NCBI RefSeq assembly: GCF_002929825.1
Contig: NZ_PJJN01000033.1
Location: 1-64,000 of the forward strand
Direction of reading: 5' to 3'
DNA length: 64,000 bases
Source: Cryobacterium sp. Y29
Lineage (GTDB): Bacteria; Actinomycetota; Actinomycetes; Actinomycetales; Microbacteriaceae
The translations under genes were made by a program, and so were the position numbers. Positions 43,042 to 52,261 of the stretch are shown here, one piece after another; position 1 is the stretch's first letter, and every line of letters begins with the position of its first letter. The notes under the pieces are model-generated. The model saw only the letters and a program-made list of their open reading frames with translations, did no database searches and was not told the DNA's origin.

Positions 43042-44343
43042 ATGGCTATTCCTCCCCTTGTCGAGCCCGTTGATCGGCTCACCGCCTCCGAAACCGTGCG
43101 TACCGCCCGCCAGCGCCGCCTCCCCCAGCTCAATGAACTCGGTCAGCGCCGCCTCGCCAACGCCCGGGTGCTCGTGCTCGGCGCCGGTGGACTCGGCTCC
43201 CCCGCCCTGCTCTACCTCGCAGCGGCCGGCGTGGGCACCATCGGCATCGTCGACGATGACGACGTGGAGCCGAGCAACCTGCAGCGCCAGATCGTTCACG
43301 GGCAAGCGGATGTCGGCCATCCCAAGGTTGACAGCGCCGCCGAGCGCGTCGCCGAGATCGCTCCGGAAACCACGGTCGTCCGGCACTCCGAGCGTCTCGT
43401 GGCGAGCAACGCGGCCGAAATCATCGGCGGCTACGACATCGTCATCGACGGCACCGACAACTTTCCGACCCGGTTTCTCGTGAACGACACCTGCGCGCGG
43501 CTGGGGCTGCCGCTGGTGTGGGCATCCGTTTTGCGGTTCGACGCCCAGCTCTCGGTGTTCTGGGCCACTCCGCCGGCCGGCAGCGGCATCACCGGAGTGC
43601 ACCTGCGCGACTTGTTTCCGACGCCGCCGGCCGAGGGCGAGGTGCCCAACTGCGCCGATGCCGGTGTGCTCGGCGCGCTGTGCGGCCAGGTCGGGTCGCT
43701 CATGGCGACCGAAACCATCAAGCTCATCACGGGGATCGGCTCGCCCCTGATCGGTCGGGTGCTCGTGATCGACGCGCTATCGGGTCGGTTCAACGAGATT
43801 CCGCTGCTTGGAACCGGCATTGCCGCCGAGCCGACCGCCGCCGAGATTGCCGCCGAGGGTTCAGCCGAGCTCGCCCAAGCGGCCATGGAGAGCACCCCCG
43901 AGGTCTCGAGCGTGGAACTTGTCAACCGCCTCGCCGCGCAGAGCGCCGGCACCGACAATTTTCTCGTCGTGGACGTGCGCGAGCCGAATGAATTCGCCGA
44001 AAGCTCGATTCCGACGGCCCGGCTCTTGCCCATCGGTGAGCTTCTCACCGATGGGGCGCTCTCAGACAGTGGACGCGCCGCGCTGCCTCAAGACACGCCA
44101 CTGATTCTGCATTGCCACGCTGGCGGCCGGGCCGCCCGCGCCGCGAACGCGCTGCGCGAGGCGGGATTCACCGATGTTTCGGTGCTCAGCGGCGGGATCC
44201 TCGCCTGGGATGACCTCGTCACCGCCGGGGGCGCCTCGGGCATCGGCAGCCGCTGGGAGTCACCAGAGCCCGTCCCGACCAGGCAGCACGCCTCGGCGGG
44301 CGACGACGCCGGCACCACCGACCAATCAGACAGTCTGGTCTAG
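43042..44343 (+). CDS. moeZ: MoeZ/MoeB-type E1-like enzyme fused to rhodanese
   Basis: A 433-aa two-domain protein. Residues ~20-265 are an E1-like adenylyltransferase: ATP-binding GAGGLGSPALLYLA, DDDDVEPSNLQRQ, and Cys in NCADAGVLG, which adenylates the Gly-Gly end of MoaD/ThiS-type carriers. Residues ~285-400 are a rhodanese domain with active Cys in LHCHAGGRA, which supplies sulfur. The fusion is typical of actinobacterial MoeZ/MoeBR. It opens the plus-strand molybdenum-cofactor operon, four bases before moeA. Confidence 0.93.
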   Translation: MAIPPLVEPVDRLTASETVRTARQRRLPQLNELGQRRLANARVLVLGAGGLGSPALLYLAAAGVGTIGIVDDDDVEPSNLQRQIVHGQADVGHPKVDSAAERVAEIAPETTVVRHSERLVASNAAEIIGGYDIVIDGTDNFPTRFLVNDTCARLGLPLVWASVLRFDAQLSVFWATPPAGSGITGVHLRDLFPTPPAEGEVPNCADAGVLGALCGQVGSLMATETIKLITGIGSPLIGRVLVIDALSGRFNEIPLLGTGIAAEPTAAEIAAEGSAELAQAAMESTPEVSSVELVNRLAAQSAGTDNFLVVDVREPNEFAESSIPTARLLPIGELLTDGALSDSGRAALPQDTPLILHCHAGGRAARAANALREAGFTDVSVLSGGILAWDDLVTAGGASGIGSRWESPEPVPTRQHASAGDDAGTTDQSDSLV

Positions 44344-44346
44344 CCG

Positions 44347-45696
44347 GTGAGCGACACCGAACGCACACACGGGCACACGCACACCGAGCGGGCGGATGCC
44401 TGCGCACCCGCCGCATCCGCACGCAGCGTTGCCGAGCAACTCGCGATCGTGCTCGGCAGTGTCGAGCCCTTGCCGCCGGTGCGGGTCGCGCTCGACGAGG
44501 CCCGTGGGCTCGTATTGGCCGAAGACGTACTCACGGTGACCGACACGCCTCCCTTCGATAACTCCGCGATGGACGGCTACGCCGTTATCCGCGCTGATCT
44601 GCTCGAAGCATCCGCTCAGAACCCGATCACCCTGCCCGTCGTGGCCGACCTCGCCGCCGGCACGGACCAGAACCCGCGCCTGGTACCCGGGCAGGTCGCG
44701 CGGATCATGACGGGCGCGCCGATTCCCGACGGAGCGGATGCCGTTGTACCGATCGAAGACACCGACCAGGGCACCGAGCAAGTCACCATCCTTCAGGCGC
44801 CCAAGCCCGCGGCGCACATACGCCGGGCCGGCGAAGACGCCCACGCCGGCGACCGGGTGCTGCGCGCGGGCAGCGTGCTCTGGCCCACCCGGGTCGCCGC
44901 AGCGGCGAGCGCCGGAACCAGCTCTGTTCTCGTGCACCCCGCTCCTCGGGTGGCCGTCATCTCCACCGGCAGCGAACTCGTCACTCCCGGCAGCCCGACG
45001 CGTCGCGGCCAGATTCCCGATTCCAACTCCTTTCTGCTGTCGGCGGCCGTCGCCGAAGCCGGCGGGATTCCCGTACGGATCGGCGCCGTGCCCGACGACG
45101 ACGATGTGCTGCGTGCGGTGTTGACCGAGCTGGCCGGCCAGGTCGACGTGATCGTGCTCTCCGGCGGGGTGAGCGTCGGAGCGTACGACGTGGTCAAAGC
45201 CGTGCTCAAGCCGCTCGGCACGGTCGACTTCGGACCGGTCAAGATGCAACCCGGTAAGCCGCAGGGGTTCGGACGCTGGCCCGCCACCGACAGTGTGCCC
45301 GGACCGCTGATCTTCGCCCTGCCCGGCAACCCGGTCAGCGCCTACGTGTCCTTCGAGGTGTTCGTGCGACCCGCGCTGCGGCGTCTGCTCGGCCAGGAGA
45401 CCCTGCACCGGCGCACTGTCACCGCTACGGTCGTCGATGGTTGGCGTTCCCCGCCCGGACGTGCCCAGTACATGCCCGTCATCCTCACGCACCGCACCGC
45501 CGACACCGAAGATGGCAGCGCAGAGGGCAGCACAGATGGCAGCACAGACAGCATCGAGGCACACCCAGCTTCTCGCGGCGGGTCGGGTTCGCACCTCGTC
45601 GCCGGCCTCGCTCAGGCCAACGGGCTCGCCATCGTGCTCGAAGACACGTCTCACATTCGCGGCGGCGACCTCATCACTGTCATGCTGACATCATGA
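44347..45696 (+). CDS. moeA: Molybdopterin molybdenumtransferase
   Basis: A 449-aa enzyme that inserts molybdenum into adenylated molybdopterin. Visible: [15 protein letters not shown] (~61-75), [44 protein letters not shown], and [16 protein letters not shown]. It starts at GTG 44347 three bases after the moeZ stop, with an Asp/His/Thr-rich N-terminal lead. The C-terminal domain has a Ser/Thr/Asp-rich insert (~385-405). The stop overlaps moaC. Confidence 0.94.
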   Translation: MSDTERTHGHTHTERADACAPAASARSVAEQLAIVLGSVEPLPPVRVALDEARGLVLAEDVLTVTDTPPFDNSAMDGYAVIRADLLEASAQNPITLPVVADLAAGTDQNPRLVPGQVARIMTGAPIPDGADAVVPIEDTDQGTEQVTILQAPKPAAHIRRAGEDAHAGDRVLRAGSVLWPTRVAAAASAGTSSVLVHPAPRVAVISTGSELVTPGSPTRRGQIPDSNSFLLSAAVAEAGGIPVRIGAVPDDDDVLRAVLTELAGQVDVIVLSGGVSVGAYDVVKAVLKPLGTVDFGPVKMQPGKPQGFGRWPATDSVPGPLIFALPGNPVSAYVSFEVFVRPALRRLLGQETLHRRTVTATVVDGWRSPPGRAQYMPVILTHRTADTEDGSAEGSTDGSTDSIEAHPASRGGSGSHLVAGLAQANGLAIVLEDTSHIRGGDLITVMLTS

Positions 45697-46202
45697 CGCA
45701 CACCACCGACACGACCGGAGCGACCATGCCCGCACAGCTGTTCACCCACCTCGACTCGGCCGGACAGGCTCGTATGGTCGACGTGACCAACAAGGTTCCG
45801 ACCGTGCGCAGCGCCACCGCCGCCGGTTTCGTGCGTTGCGGCGCGCCAGTGATCGCCGCCCTCCGTGACGGCACCGCGCCCAAGGGCGACGTGCTCGCCG
45901 TGGCCCGTATCGCCGGAATCCAGGGCGCCAAGAAGACCGCCGACCTGCTCCCCCTGGCCCATGTGATCGGTGTACACGGCGCCGTCGTCGACCTCGTTGT
46001 TGACGATGACGGCGTCAGCATCACCGCCACCGTGCGCACCGCCGACCGCACCGGCGTCGAAATGGAGGCGTTCACCGCCGTCACGGTCGCTGCCCTCGCG
46101 GTCGTCGATATGGTCAAGGGCCTCGATAAATCCGTCACGATCGAAAACGTGCGCCTCCTCGCCAAGAGCGGCGGCAAGAGCGGCGACTGGCTGCGCGCTT
46201 GA
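45693..46202 (+). CDS. moaC: Cyclic pyranopterin monophosphate synthase
   Basis: A 169-aa enzyme acting after MoaA to form cyclic pyranopterin monophosphate. Family segments: [49 protein letters not shown] (catalytic His region), [20 protein letters not shown]. The ATG at 45693 overlaps the moeA stop (ATGA); the conserved part could also start at ATG 45726. Its partner moaA is not in this window. Confidence 0.95.
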   Translation: MTHTTDTTGATMPAQLFTHLDSAGQARMVDVTNKVPTVRSATAAGFVRCGAPVIAALRDGTAPKGDVLAVARIAGIQGAKKTADLLPLAHVIGVHGAVVDLVVDDDGVSITATVRTADRTGVEMEAFTAVTVAALAVVDMVKGLDKSVTIENVRLLAKSGGKSGDWLRA

Positions 46203-46341
46203 CCCGGCGCGATTCCGGCACATCCTTCGCTCGAAACGGATGCCCCATCATCGTCACGGGCGCGCCCAGTTTCGGTAGCCGCTATGCCGGTTACCGGAGC
46301 GCGCACCGAAATCGGGCGCGCCCATCCGCTGGGCAGACGAC

Positions 46342-47022
46342 ATGAGTCGAGGTGCAGGCGCCACTGTCGATTTGCTCGTGCTCGCCGGCGGCCGCGGGCG
46401 CCGACTCGGCGGCGCACTCAAGCCCGCGGTCGAAGTGGCCGGTCGTACCCTGCTCTCCCGGGTTCTCGACGCCCGCCCGGTCGCCCGGAACGCCGTCGTC
46501 GTCGGCCCGCCTGCCGCCCGGCCCGCCGCCGGCGGTCGACCGGACGACGGCCTGGTCTGGGCCCTGGAGGATCCTCCGTTCGGCGGCCCGGTAGCCGGCA
46601 TCGCGGCTGGCCTCACAGCGCTTGCGGCGAACGCCGATGCACCCGCCGATTGGGTGCTCGTGCTCGCCTGCGATCTGCCCTGGGGAGCGGATGCCGCCCA
46701 CCTGCTCGTCGCGGCAGCATCCGCGGCCGAGACCATCGGTGAACAGGCCGAGGGCGTGCACCTCACCGACGACACCGGCCACGCCCAATGGCTTGCCGGG
46801 ATTTACCGGGCACCCGCCCTGCGCGCCGCCGTGGACCGACTGGGCACTCACGTGAATGGTGCCAGCATGCGTGAGCTGCTCGCGGGACTCAACCTCACGG
46901 GACTGCTGGACGAATCCGAAGCCGGTGCTGACGTGGACACGTGGGAAGATGTTGAGAGCAGCACCGCTCGCTTGACCGGTGCTCCCACAATTCAGCCCGA
47001 CCAGAGGAGTGTCCCCGAATGA
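46342..47022 (+). CDS. mobA: Molybdenum cofactor guanylyltransferase-like
   Basis: A 226-aa nucleotidyltransferase. LLVLAGGRGRRLGGALKP (~12-29) is the L-A-G-G-x-S-x-R-x-G-x-x-K-like GTP-binding loop, DPPFGGPVAGIAAGL lies at ~77, and VLACDLPW carries the metal-binding Asp. It attaches GMP to molybdopterin to make the bis-MGD cofactor needed by NarG. It is preceded by 139 bp with two copies of GGGCGCGCCC, and overlaps the DUF6457 gene by ATGA. Confidence 0.88.
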   Translation: MSRGAGATVDLLVLAGGRGRRLGGALKPAVEVAGRTLLSRVLDARPVARNAVVVGPPAARPAAGGRPDDGLVWALEDPPFGGPVAGIAAGLTALAANADAPADWVLVLACDLPWGADAAHLLVAAASAAETIGEQAEGVHLTDDTGHAQWLAGIYRAPALRAAVDRLGTHVNGASMRELLAGLNLTGLLDESEAGADVDTWEDVESSTARLTGAPTIQPDQRSVPE

Positions 47023-47291
47023 GCTCTACACCGTTGCCTCCCGAAGCGCTCGACGAGTGGCTCACGGCCCTCGCCGATCGGCTGCAGCTCGACCCGGCCG
47101 ACGTGCCGGTGGGCGACCTGCTCGACGCAGCCCGCGACATTGCCCACAACGTGGCCCGGCCGGCTGCTCCCCTGAGCACCTTTCTGATCGGCCTCGCCGC
47201 CGCAAAGAACGGTGGAGCGGGCACCGATATCGAAGCTGCCTGCGCCGCCGCGAGCGAACTCGCCCGCGACTGGGCGCCTGAGAAGCTCTGA
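47019..47291 (+). CDS. DUF6457 small protein in the Moco operon
   Basis: A 90-aa helical protein: PPEALDEWLTALADRLQLD, then a conserved VPVGDLLDAARDIAHNVARPAAPLSTFLIGLAAA block. I recognise this as DUF6457, found next to molybdenum-cofactor genes in actinobacteria; I know of no assigned function. Overlaps at both ends (ATGA with mobA, TGATG with moaD) fix it firmly inside the operon. Confidence 0.85.
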   Translation: MSSTPLPPEALDEWLTALADRLQLDPADVPVGDLLDAARDIAHNVARPAAPLSTFLIGLAAAKNGGAGTDIEAACAAASELARDWAPEKL

Positions 47292-47530
47292 TGGCGACCC
47301 TGCGATTCTTTGCCGGCGCAGCCGAAGCCGCCCAGACCGACACGGCCACGCTCGACGCGGGCACGATCGGCGAGCTGCGCGCCGAGCTCGGCGAGCGCTA
47401 CGGCACCGACTTCATGCGTGTGCTCGGGCTGTGTTCCCTGCTGGTGAACGGCGCCCGCGCCGGTGATGACGCGGTCACGCTCGCGCCCACCGACGCGGTC
47501 GACGTGCTCCCACCCTTCGCCGGCGGCTGA
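47291..47530 (+). CDS. moaD: MoaD/ThiS-family sulfur carrier
   Basis: A 79-aa ubiquitin-fold protein ending VLPPFAGG. The C-terminal Gly-Gly is adenylated by the E1 domain of MoeZ and then thiocarboxylated, to donate sulfur to molybdopterin synthase with MoaE. FFAGAAEAAQTDTATLDAG is the family N-terminus. It starts one base inside the DUF6457 stop codon. Last plus-strand gene of the cluster. Confidence 0.93.
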   Translation: MATLRFFAGAAEAAQTDTATLDAGTIGELRAELGERYGTDFMRVLGLCSLLVNGARAGDDAVTLAPTDAVDVLPPFAGG

Positions 47531-47605
47531 CCACTCGGTTTCCCGGACACGACTTCCGAGATGTGCCCCGTCGCTTCGGTCCTCGTTGTTCCTAACCGGT
47601 CGAAG

Positions 47606-48028
47606 CTATAAACCGACCCAGGAATGCGTTCCGTCAACCTCGTACTGCTTCTTCCAGATCGGAACCTCTGCCTTCACGGCCTCGACGAGACTCTCACAGG
47701 CCGCGAAGGCGTCGCCGCGGTGCGCGCTCGCCACGACCGCCACGAGGGCGAGGTCGCCGACCTCGAGGTGTCCGATGCGGTGGCTGACCGCCAGCACCAC
47801 CAGCGGATGCTTCCCCCGCACCCGGTCAGCGATCTCACCGATGATGCGCCCCGCGTCGGGATGCGCACTGTAGTCGAGGCCCGTGACGCGGCCGGAAGCA
47901 TCCGGATCGTGATCGCGCACCTGACCAATAAACGTCACCACGGCCCCGTGGGTCGCATCGGACACCGCCGACAGGTGCTCACCCACGTCGAGTAGCGACT
48001 CGGTGACCCGCGCGAAGCCAGCAGCCAT
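47606..48028 (-). CDS. moaE: Molybdopterin synthase large subunit
   Basis: A 140-aa enzyme that, with thiocarboxylated MoaD, inserts two sulfurs into cyclic pyranopterin monophosphate. Features: GAVVTFIGQVRDHDPDASGR, LDYSAHPDAGRIIGEIA, VLAVSHRIGHLEVGD, and the active-site Lys segment EVPIWKKQY near the C-terminus. It follows mog on the minus strand with a one-base overlap and converges on moaD. Confidence 0.95.
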   Translation of the reverse strand: MAAGFARVTESLLDVGEHLSAVSDATHGAVVTFIGQVRDHDPDASGRVTGLDYSAHPDAGRIIGEIADRVRGKHPLVVLAVSHRIGHLEVGDLALVAVVASAHRGDAFAACESLVEAVKAEVPIWKKQYEVDGTHSWVGL

Positions 48029-48543
48029 CAGTGGTCCCCCCCATCGAGCTGGTCGATGATGTGCCGCACGAGCGGCGCAAGAATAGCCACACCGTCACGC
48101 ACCGCGCCGGTGGAACCGGGCAGGTTCACGACCAGGGCACCGTTGTTGCCGACCGAATCGGCGATGCCGGCGATACCGCGAGACAACACCGCGGTCGGGA
48201 TCGTCGCGGCGCTCAACGCGCGCATCCGCTCGGAGATTCCCGGCAGAATCGTGTGGATCACGGTCGTCGTGCCCTCGGGTGTGAGGTCACGCGCCGACAC
48301 GCCGGTGCCACCGGTCGTCACGACGAGGCGAGCGCCATCGCCGAGCGCTGCCAGGATCGCTCCCGCCACACTCTCGATGCCGTCGGGTACCACCCGCGGT
48401 GGCCCGCACGGAATGCCGACCTCCGCGAGCGCATCGACGGTGGCCGGCCCCGACCGGTCTTCGCGCTCCCCGCGCGACGAGCGATCAGACACGGTGATCA
48501 CGACGGCCCCGAGTTCGGCACCAAGCTTGAGCTGAGTTTTCAC
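48028..48543 (-). CDS. mog: Molybdopterin adenylyltransferase
   Basis: A 171-aa MogA/MoaB-type protein that adenylates molybdopterin before molybdenum insertion by MoeA. VITVSDRSSRGEREDRSGP lies at ~17, VVTTGGTGVSARDLTPEGT at ~78, and NLPGSTGAVRDGV near the C-terminus. It is co-transcribed with moaE and divergent from narK. Confidence 0.93.
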   Translation of the reverse strand: MKTQLKLGAELGAVVITVSDRSSRGEREDRSGPATVDALAEVGIPCGPPRVVPDGIESVAGAILAALGDGARLVVTTGGTGVSARDLTPEGTTTVIHTILPGISERMRALSAATIPTAVLSRGIAGIADSVGNNGALVVNLPGSTGAVRDGVAILAPLVRHIIDQLDGGDH

Positions 48544-48703
48544 CGTTCTACACTACCGCGACGCAGCCCGAGCGGTCCGGCTACCGGCATCCGCTCTGGG
48601 CCGAATTCATTTGTCACGGTGTTTGCGCGGTGCACGCCGAACAGCAAACGAACAGGCTGGTTACGCAGCGAGCCGTACGCCCGACAACCAGCCGAGGAAG
48701 CCC

Positions 48704-50029
48704 ATGTCAACCGTCTTACCACCACGCGTTACGTCCACGCTGAAGCCGGACCTCTCCAATTGGGATCCGGAACACGACGAAACGTGGGATTCGCGCCTTG
48801 CCTGGCGCACCCTGTGGATCACTACTTTCAGCATGACCCTGGGCTTCGCGGCCTGGTACCTGGTCAGCGCTATCGCCCCACGGCTGAACGACATCGGCTT
48901 CGACCTCGGCACCAGCCAGCTGTACTGGCTGGTCGCGCTGCCGGGCCTCGCCGCCGGCCTGTTGCGACTCATCTTCATGTTTTTACCGCCGATTCTCGGC
49001 ACCCGCGTACTCGTCGCCCTGTCAAGCGCCCTCCTACTGCTGCCGATGATCGGCTGGACCCTCGTCGCCCGCGACGTCTCCACCCCCTACTGGGTGCTGC
49101 TGGCACTCTCGTTCGCCGCCGGTATCGGCGGCGGCAGCTTCTCAGGGTTCATGGCGTCGACGAGCTATTTCTTTCCCAAGCGCCTGGCCGGAACGGCCCT
49201 CGGCCTGCAGGCGGGGCTCGGCAACTTCGGCATCGGCCTCATTCAGCTGCTCACTCCATGGGTGGTCGGTTTCGGCCTGCTCGGCACTGCCGCCCTCACC
49301 CCGGAGAGCGACTCGAACGGTGAACTGGTCTGGCTGCACAACGGCGGACTCGTGCTCATCCCCTGGGTGATCCTCGCGATCATCCTCGCCCTCCTCTGCC
49401 TCAAGCGTGTGCCGATCAAGGCCAACTTCAGACAGCAGCTCGACATCTTCACGGTCAAGCACACCTGGATCATGACCGCCATCTACCTGATGAGCTTCGG
49501 CGCATTCAGCGGTCTGGCCGCGCAGATGGGCCTGATCATTCTCAACGTGTACGGAGATTTTCCGGATGCTCCCAACCCGCTCGCTTTTGCCTTCATCGGC
49601 CCCGTCGTCGGCGCCCTCGTGCGCGCGGCCTCTGGTCCGCTCTGCGACCGGTTCGGCGGCGCCATCTTCACCTTCATCGGCGGCGCGGGCATGGCCGTCG
49701 GCACCACCGTCACGGTATTCTTTCTCACCCCGACGAGCGTCGACGAGTTCGACGGCTTTCTCACCGGCATGATCATCATCTTCTTCTTCTCCGGGCTGGC
49801 CAATGCCGGAACGTTCAAGCAGATGCCGATGATCTTTCCCAAGCGGCAGGCCGGCGGAGCGATCGGCTGGACCGCAGCGATCGCCGCCTTCGGACCGTTC
49901 ATCGTGGGCATGGCCCTCACCGCCATGAGTCCGACCACTTTCTTCATCGGCTGCTCCGCCTTCTGCGTGGTCTGCACCGGGCTGGCCTGGTTTTATTACG
50001 CGCGTCCCGGTGCCCCCAACCCGAGCTGA
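48704..50029 (+). CDS. narK: Nitrate/nitrite transporter
   Basis: A 441-aa, 12-helix MFS protein of the nitrate/nitrite porter family. It starts MSTVLPPRVTSTLKPDLSNW, has FAAWYLVSAIAPRLNDIGF in helix 1, and the family's Gly-rich FAAGIGGGSFSGFMAS segment (nitrate signature region). ATG 48704 follows GAGGAAG; the frame from 48611 is longer without support. It serves nitrate uptake and/or nitrite export for NarGHI. A strong terminator follows. Confidence 0.94.
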   Translation: MSTVLPPRVTSTLKPDLSNWDPEHDETWDSRLAWRTLWITTFSMTLGFAAWYLVSAIAPRLNDIGFDLGTSQLYWLVALPGLAAGLLRLIFMFLPPILGTRVLVALSSALLLLPMIGWTLVARDVSTPYWVLLALSFAAGIGGGSFSGFMASTSYFFPKRLAGTALGLQAGLGNFGIGLIQLLTPWVVGFGLLGTAALTPESDSNGELVWLHNGGLVLIPWVILAIILALLCLKRVPIKANFRQQLDIFTVKHTWIMTAIYLMSFGAFSGLAAQMGLIILNVYGDFPDAPNPLAFAFIGPVVGALVRAASGPLCDRFGGAIFTFIGGAGMAVGTTVTVFFLTPTSVDEFDGFLTGMIIIFFFSGLANAGTFKQMPMIFPKRQAGGAIGWTAAIAAFGPFIVGMALTAMSPTTFFIGCSAFCVVCTGLAWFYYARPGAPNPS

Positions 50030-50044
50030 CGCTCCCTCCATTTA

Positions 50045-50086
50045 CCCGAAGTCCCCTCCTCCTCCAGCGGGGGCTTCGGGTTTTTT
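50045..50086 (+). terminator. Rho-independent terminator after narK
   Basis: CCCGAAGTCCCC and GGGGGCTTCGGG pair around a ~12-nt loop, followed by TTTTTT, 16 bp after the narK stop. Confidence 0.9.
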
Positions 50087-50126
50087 CCTGCCAGCAGGGG
50101 GTCATACTGACATGAGGAGGTCACCG

Positions 50127-50264
50127 ATGACCAGAAATGAAGAACCATCAGGCGGTGACCCGGTCTGCTGGCTCGAACAGGTCTGCCCGGAGTGCGGCGC
50201 CTACGTCTCCGGCGAGTTGCCGGCCACCTGTTGGCGGTGCAACACGGTGGTTTCGCCGTCCTGA
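50127..50264 (+). CDS. 45-aa zinc-ribbon-like microprotein
   Basis: A 45-aa protein with VCPECGAYVSG and ATCWRCNTVV: two C-x2-C knuckles, enough for one zinc ribbon. Start ATG 50127 follows GAGGAGG at good distance. I recall similar short proteins in Microbacteriaceae without known function. It lies alone between narK and the symporter. Confidence 0.65.
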   Translation: MTRNEEPSGGDPVCWLEQVCPECGAYVSGELPATCWRCNTVVSPS

Positions 50265-50276
50265 CGGCTTGAACCG

Positions 50277-50309
50277 GGCATCCGTCAGCCATCCTGTGAA
50301 GCGGATGCC
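50277..50309. terminator. Hairpin built from the GCATCCG heptamer
   Basis: GGCATCCG and CGGATGCC pair in an 8-bp stem between the convergent microprotein and symporter genes. There is no T-run. It may be a bidirectional terminator and uses the heptamer over-represented in this genome. Confidence 0.35.
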
Positions 50310-50352
50310 GGGCCGCGCCTCGCCTCGCCTGCTTGCGTTGTACTCGGAACGG

Positions 50353-51765
50353 TTAGACGCGCGTCTCAGACAGTTCAGTCGGCGCGGGCTCCGCAACGTC
50401 GTCCGTAAAGGGCTGCGAGGTTCGCGGCGCGTTGTACAGCGTCTCGTCGAGGATTCCCTGGCGCTTGGCCACGATCGTGGGCACGAGCGCCTGACCGGCC
50501 ACGTTCACGGCGGTGCGGCCCATGTCGATGAGCGGATCAATGGCCAGCAGAAGGCCGACCCCGGCCAGCGGCAGACCCAGCGTTGACAGGGTCAGCGTCA
50601 GCATGACGACGGCGCCCGTGGTGCCGGCCGTGGCTGCCGAACCCAATACGGATACGAGAACGATGAGCAGGTACTGGGTGAGGTCCAGCTGAATTCCGAA
50701 GAACTGTGCCACAAAGATGGCGGCGACGGCGGGGTAAATAGCCGCGCAACCATCCATCTTGGTCGTCGCCCCGAGCGGAACAGCGAAGGATGCATATCCG
50801 CGCGGTACGCCCATGCTGCGTTCCGTGACGCGCTGCGTCAGCGGAAGAGTGCCGATGGATGAGCGCGACACGAAGCCCAGCTGAACAGCCGGCCAGACAC
50901 CCGAGTAGTACTGCTTGACGGAGAGACCGTGAGACTTGATCAGTACCGGGTAGACCACGAACAATACCAGGATCAGGCCAACGTAGATGGTGGCTGCGAA
51001 CTTGCCCAGCGAACCCATGGTGTCCCACCCGTAGACCGCGACGGCATTACCGATCAGGCCGATCGTGCCGAGCGGCGCGATGCGAATAATCCACCACAGC
51101 ACCTTTTGAATGACCGCCAGAGCTGACGCGTTGAGGTTCAGGAATGGCTCGGCAGCTTTGCCCACCTTCAACGCGGCAATGCCTACCGCAATGGCGATGA
51201 CGAGAATCTGCAGCACGTTGAAGCTGACGGTGGTACTTGCGATGCCATCGACGACGGAAGTATTGGCGCCGAGTCCGAGGAAGTTCTTCGGGAAGAGCCC
51301 GGTCAAAAATGCCCACCAGTCCCCGGTCTTACCGGTGTATTCGGCATTCTCGGTGATGCCCGTTCCGGCTCCCGGTCGTACCAGCACGCCCAGTCCGATG
51401 CCGATCAGAACGGCAATCAACGCGGTGATGGCAAACCACAGCAGAGTGTTCCACGCCAGCTTCGCCGCGTTGGACACTGCGCGCAGGTTCGCGATGGAGC
51501 TGACCACGGCCGTGAAGATGAGCGGTACGACGGCAGCTTGCAGCAGCGAGACGTAGCTTGACCCGATAATTTTCAGGGTCGCACCGAGCCCGTTGGGATT
51601 CGCTTCGGTACTGCCGGTGTATTTGGCCATCAGCCCGAGGCCCAGACCGATGATGAGCGCGGCGATGATCTGAACGCTGAACGAGCGCACCCATTTGGGA
51701 AATCTGCTGCCGTGGGTACTGACGGGAACTACTGAAGTCACTGGTTCGACACTTCCTCTTGTCAT
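50353..51765 (-). CDS. Dicarboxylate/amino acid:cation symporter (DAACS)
   Basis: A 470-aa membrane symporter of the DctA/GltP family. It has about eight helices plus re-entrant loops: the serine-rich loop LGFVSRSSIGTLPLT (family SSSIGTLP) and PLGATTKMDGCAAIYPA (family N-M-D-G region, here K-M-D-G). It probably imports C4-dicarboxylates or glutamate/aspartate with Na+ or H+. The ATG at 51765 is the longest start. GTG 51741, preceded by AGAGGAAG, may be the real one. It is a single gene between convergent and tandem neighbours. Confidence 0.9.
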   Translation of the reverse strand: MTRGSVEPVTSVVPVSTHGSRFPKWVRSFSVQIIAALIIGLGLGLMAKYTGSTEANPNGLGATLKIIGSSYVSLLQAAVVPLIFTAVVSSIANLRAVSNAAKLAWNTLLWFAITALIAVLIGIGLGVLVRPGAGTGITENAEYTGKTGDWWAFLTGLFPKNFLGLGANTSVVDGIASTTVSFNVLQILVIAIAVGIAALKVGKAAEPFLNLNASALAVIQKVLWWIIRIAPLGTIGLIGNAVAVYGWDTMGSLGKFAATIYVGLILVLFVVYPVLIKSHGLSVKQYYSGVWPAVQLGFVSRSSIGTLPLTQRVTERSMGVPRGYASFAVPLGATTKMDGCAAIYPAVAAIFVAQFFGIQLDLTQYLLIVLVSVLGSAATAGTTGAVVMLTLTLSTLGLPLAGVGLLLAIDPLIDMGRTAVNVAGQALVPTIVAKRQGILDETLYNAPRTSQPFTDDVAEPAPTELSETRV

Positions 51766-51898
51766 TCGTGAGTAACACTGGCGCCCCTGTCCCGCGCAGC
51801 GGAGCTCCTTGAGAGTCCACCGCCGCGTGCAGGCGCCTTTATCCCCAAGGCTGGAAGGCGGCGCAGTATTCCTTCACTCGGTAGATGACCTTGTGCGG

Positions 51899-52252
51899 CT
51901 ACTTCTCCTGCAGGTATTCGGCGAGCACCCGCGCATGGTTCACCCGTGGGTCCTTTGCTCCATAGACCAAAGTCGTCACGCCGGCCGCGGCGAGCGCGCG
52001 AAGCTGCACGACGGCCGCCTGGGTCTCGGTAGTGCCGTCAAGTTCGGCGCGGTAGCGCAGGGTGAACTCATCCATGCGCTTCGGGTCGTGCTTCCACCAG
52101 GTGCGGAGCTTGGGTGACGGCGCAATCTCTTTCAGCCATTCATCGAGGTCGGCGCTCTCCTTAGAGACACCGCGCGGCCAGAGTCGATCAACCAGCACCC
52201 GGCAGCCATCAGAAGCGGATGCCGCCTCATACGCCCTCTTGATCCGCACCAT
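51899..52252 (-). CDS. DUF488 (YeaO-like) protein
   Basis: A 117-aa small basic/acidic mixed protein with the family segments VLVDRLWPRGVSKESADLDE and APSPKLRTWWKHDP, and VYGAKDPRVNHARVLAEYL at the end. Function unknown. It begins 9 bp after the narI stop on the same strand, so it should be co-transcribed with narGHJI, an association worth noting. Confidence 0.88.
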   Translation of the reverse strand: MVRIKRAYEAASASDGCRVLVDRLWPRGVSKESADLDEWLKEIAPSPKLRTWWKHDPKRMDEFTLRYRAELDGTTETQAAVVQLRALAAAGVTTLVYGAKDPRVNHARVLAEYLQEK

Positions 52253-52261
52253 GAAATCAGA

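Noticed and set aside
48031-49323. 430-aa plus-strand open frame across mog and narK
   Set aside because: Out of frame with narK and antisense to mog, both clearly recognised; composition is Arg/His-rich.
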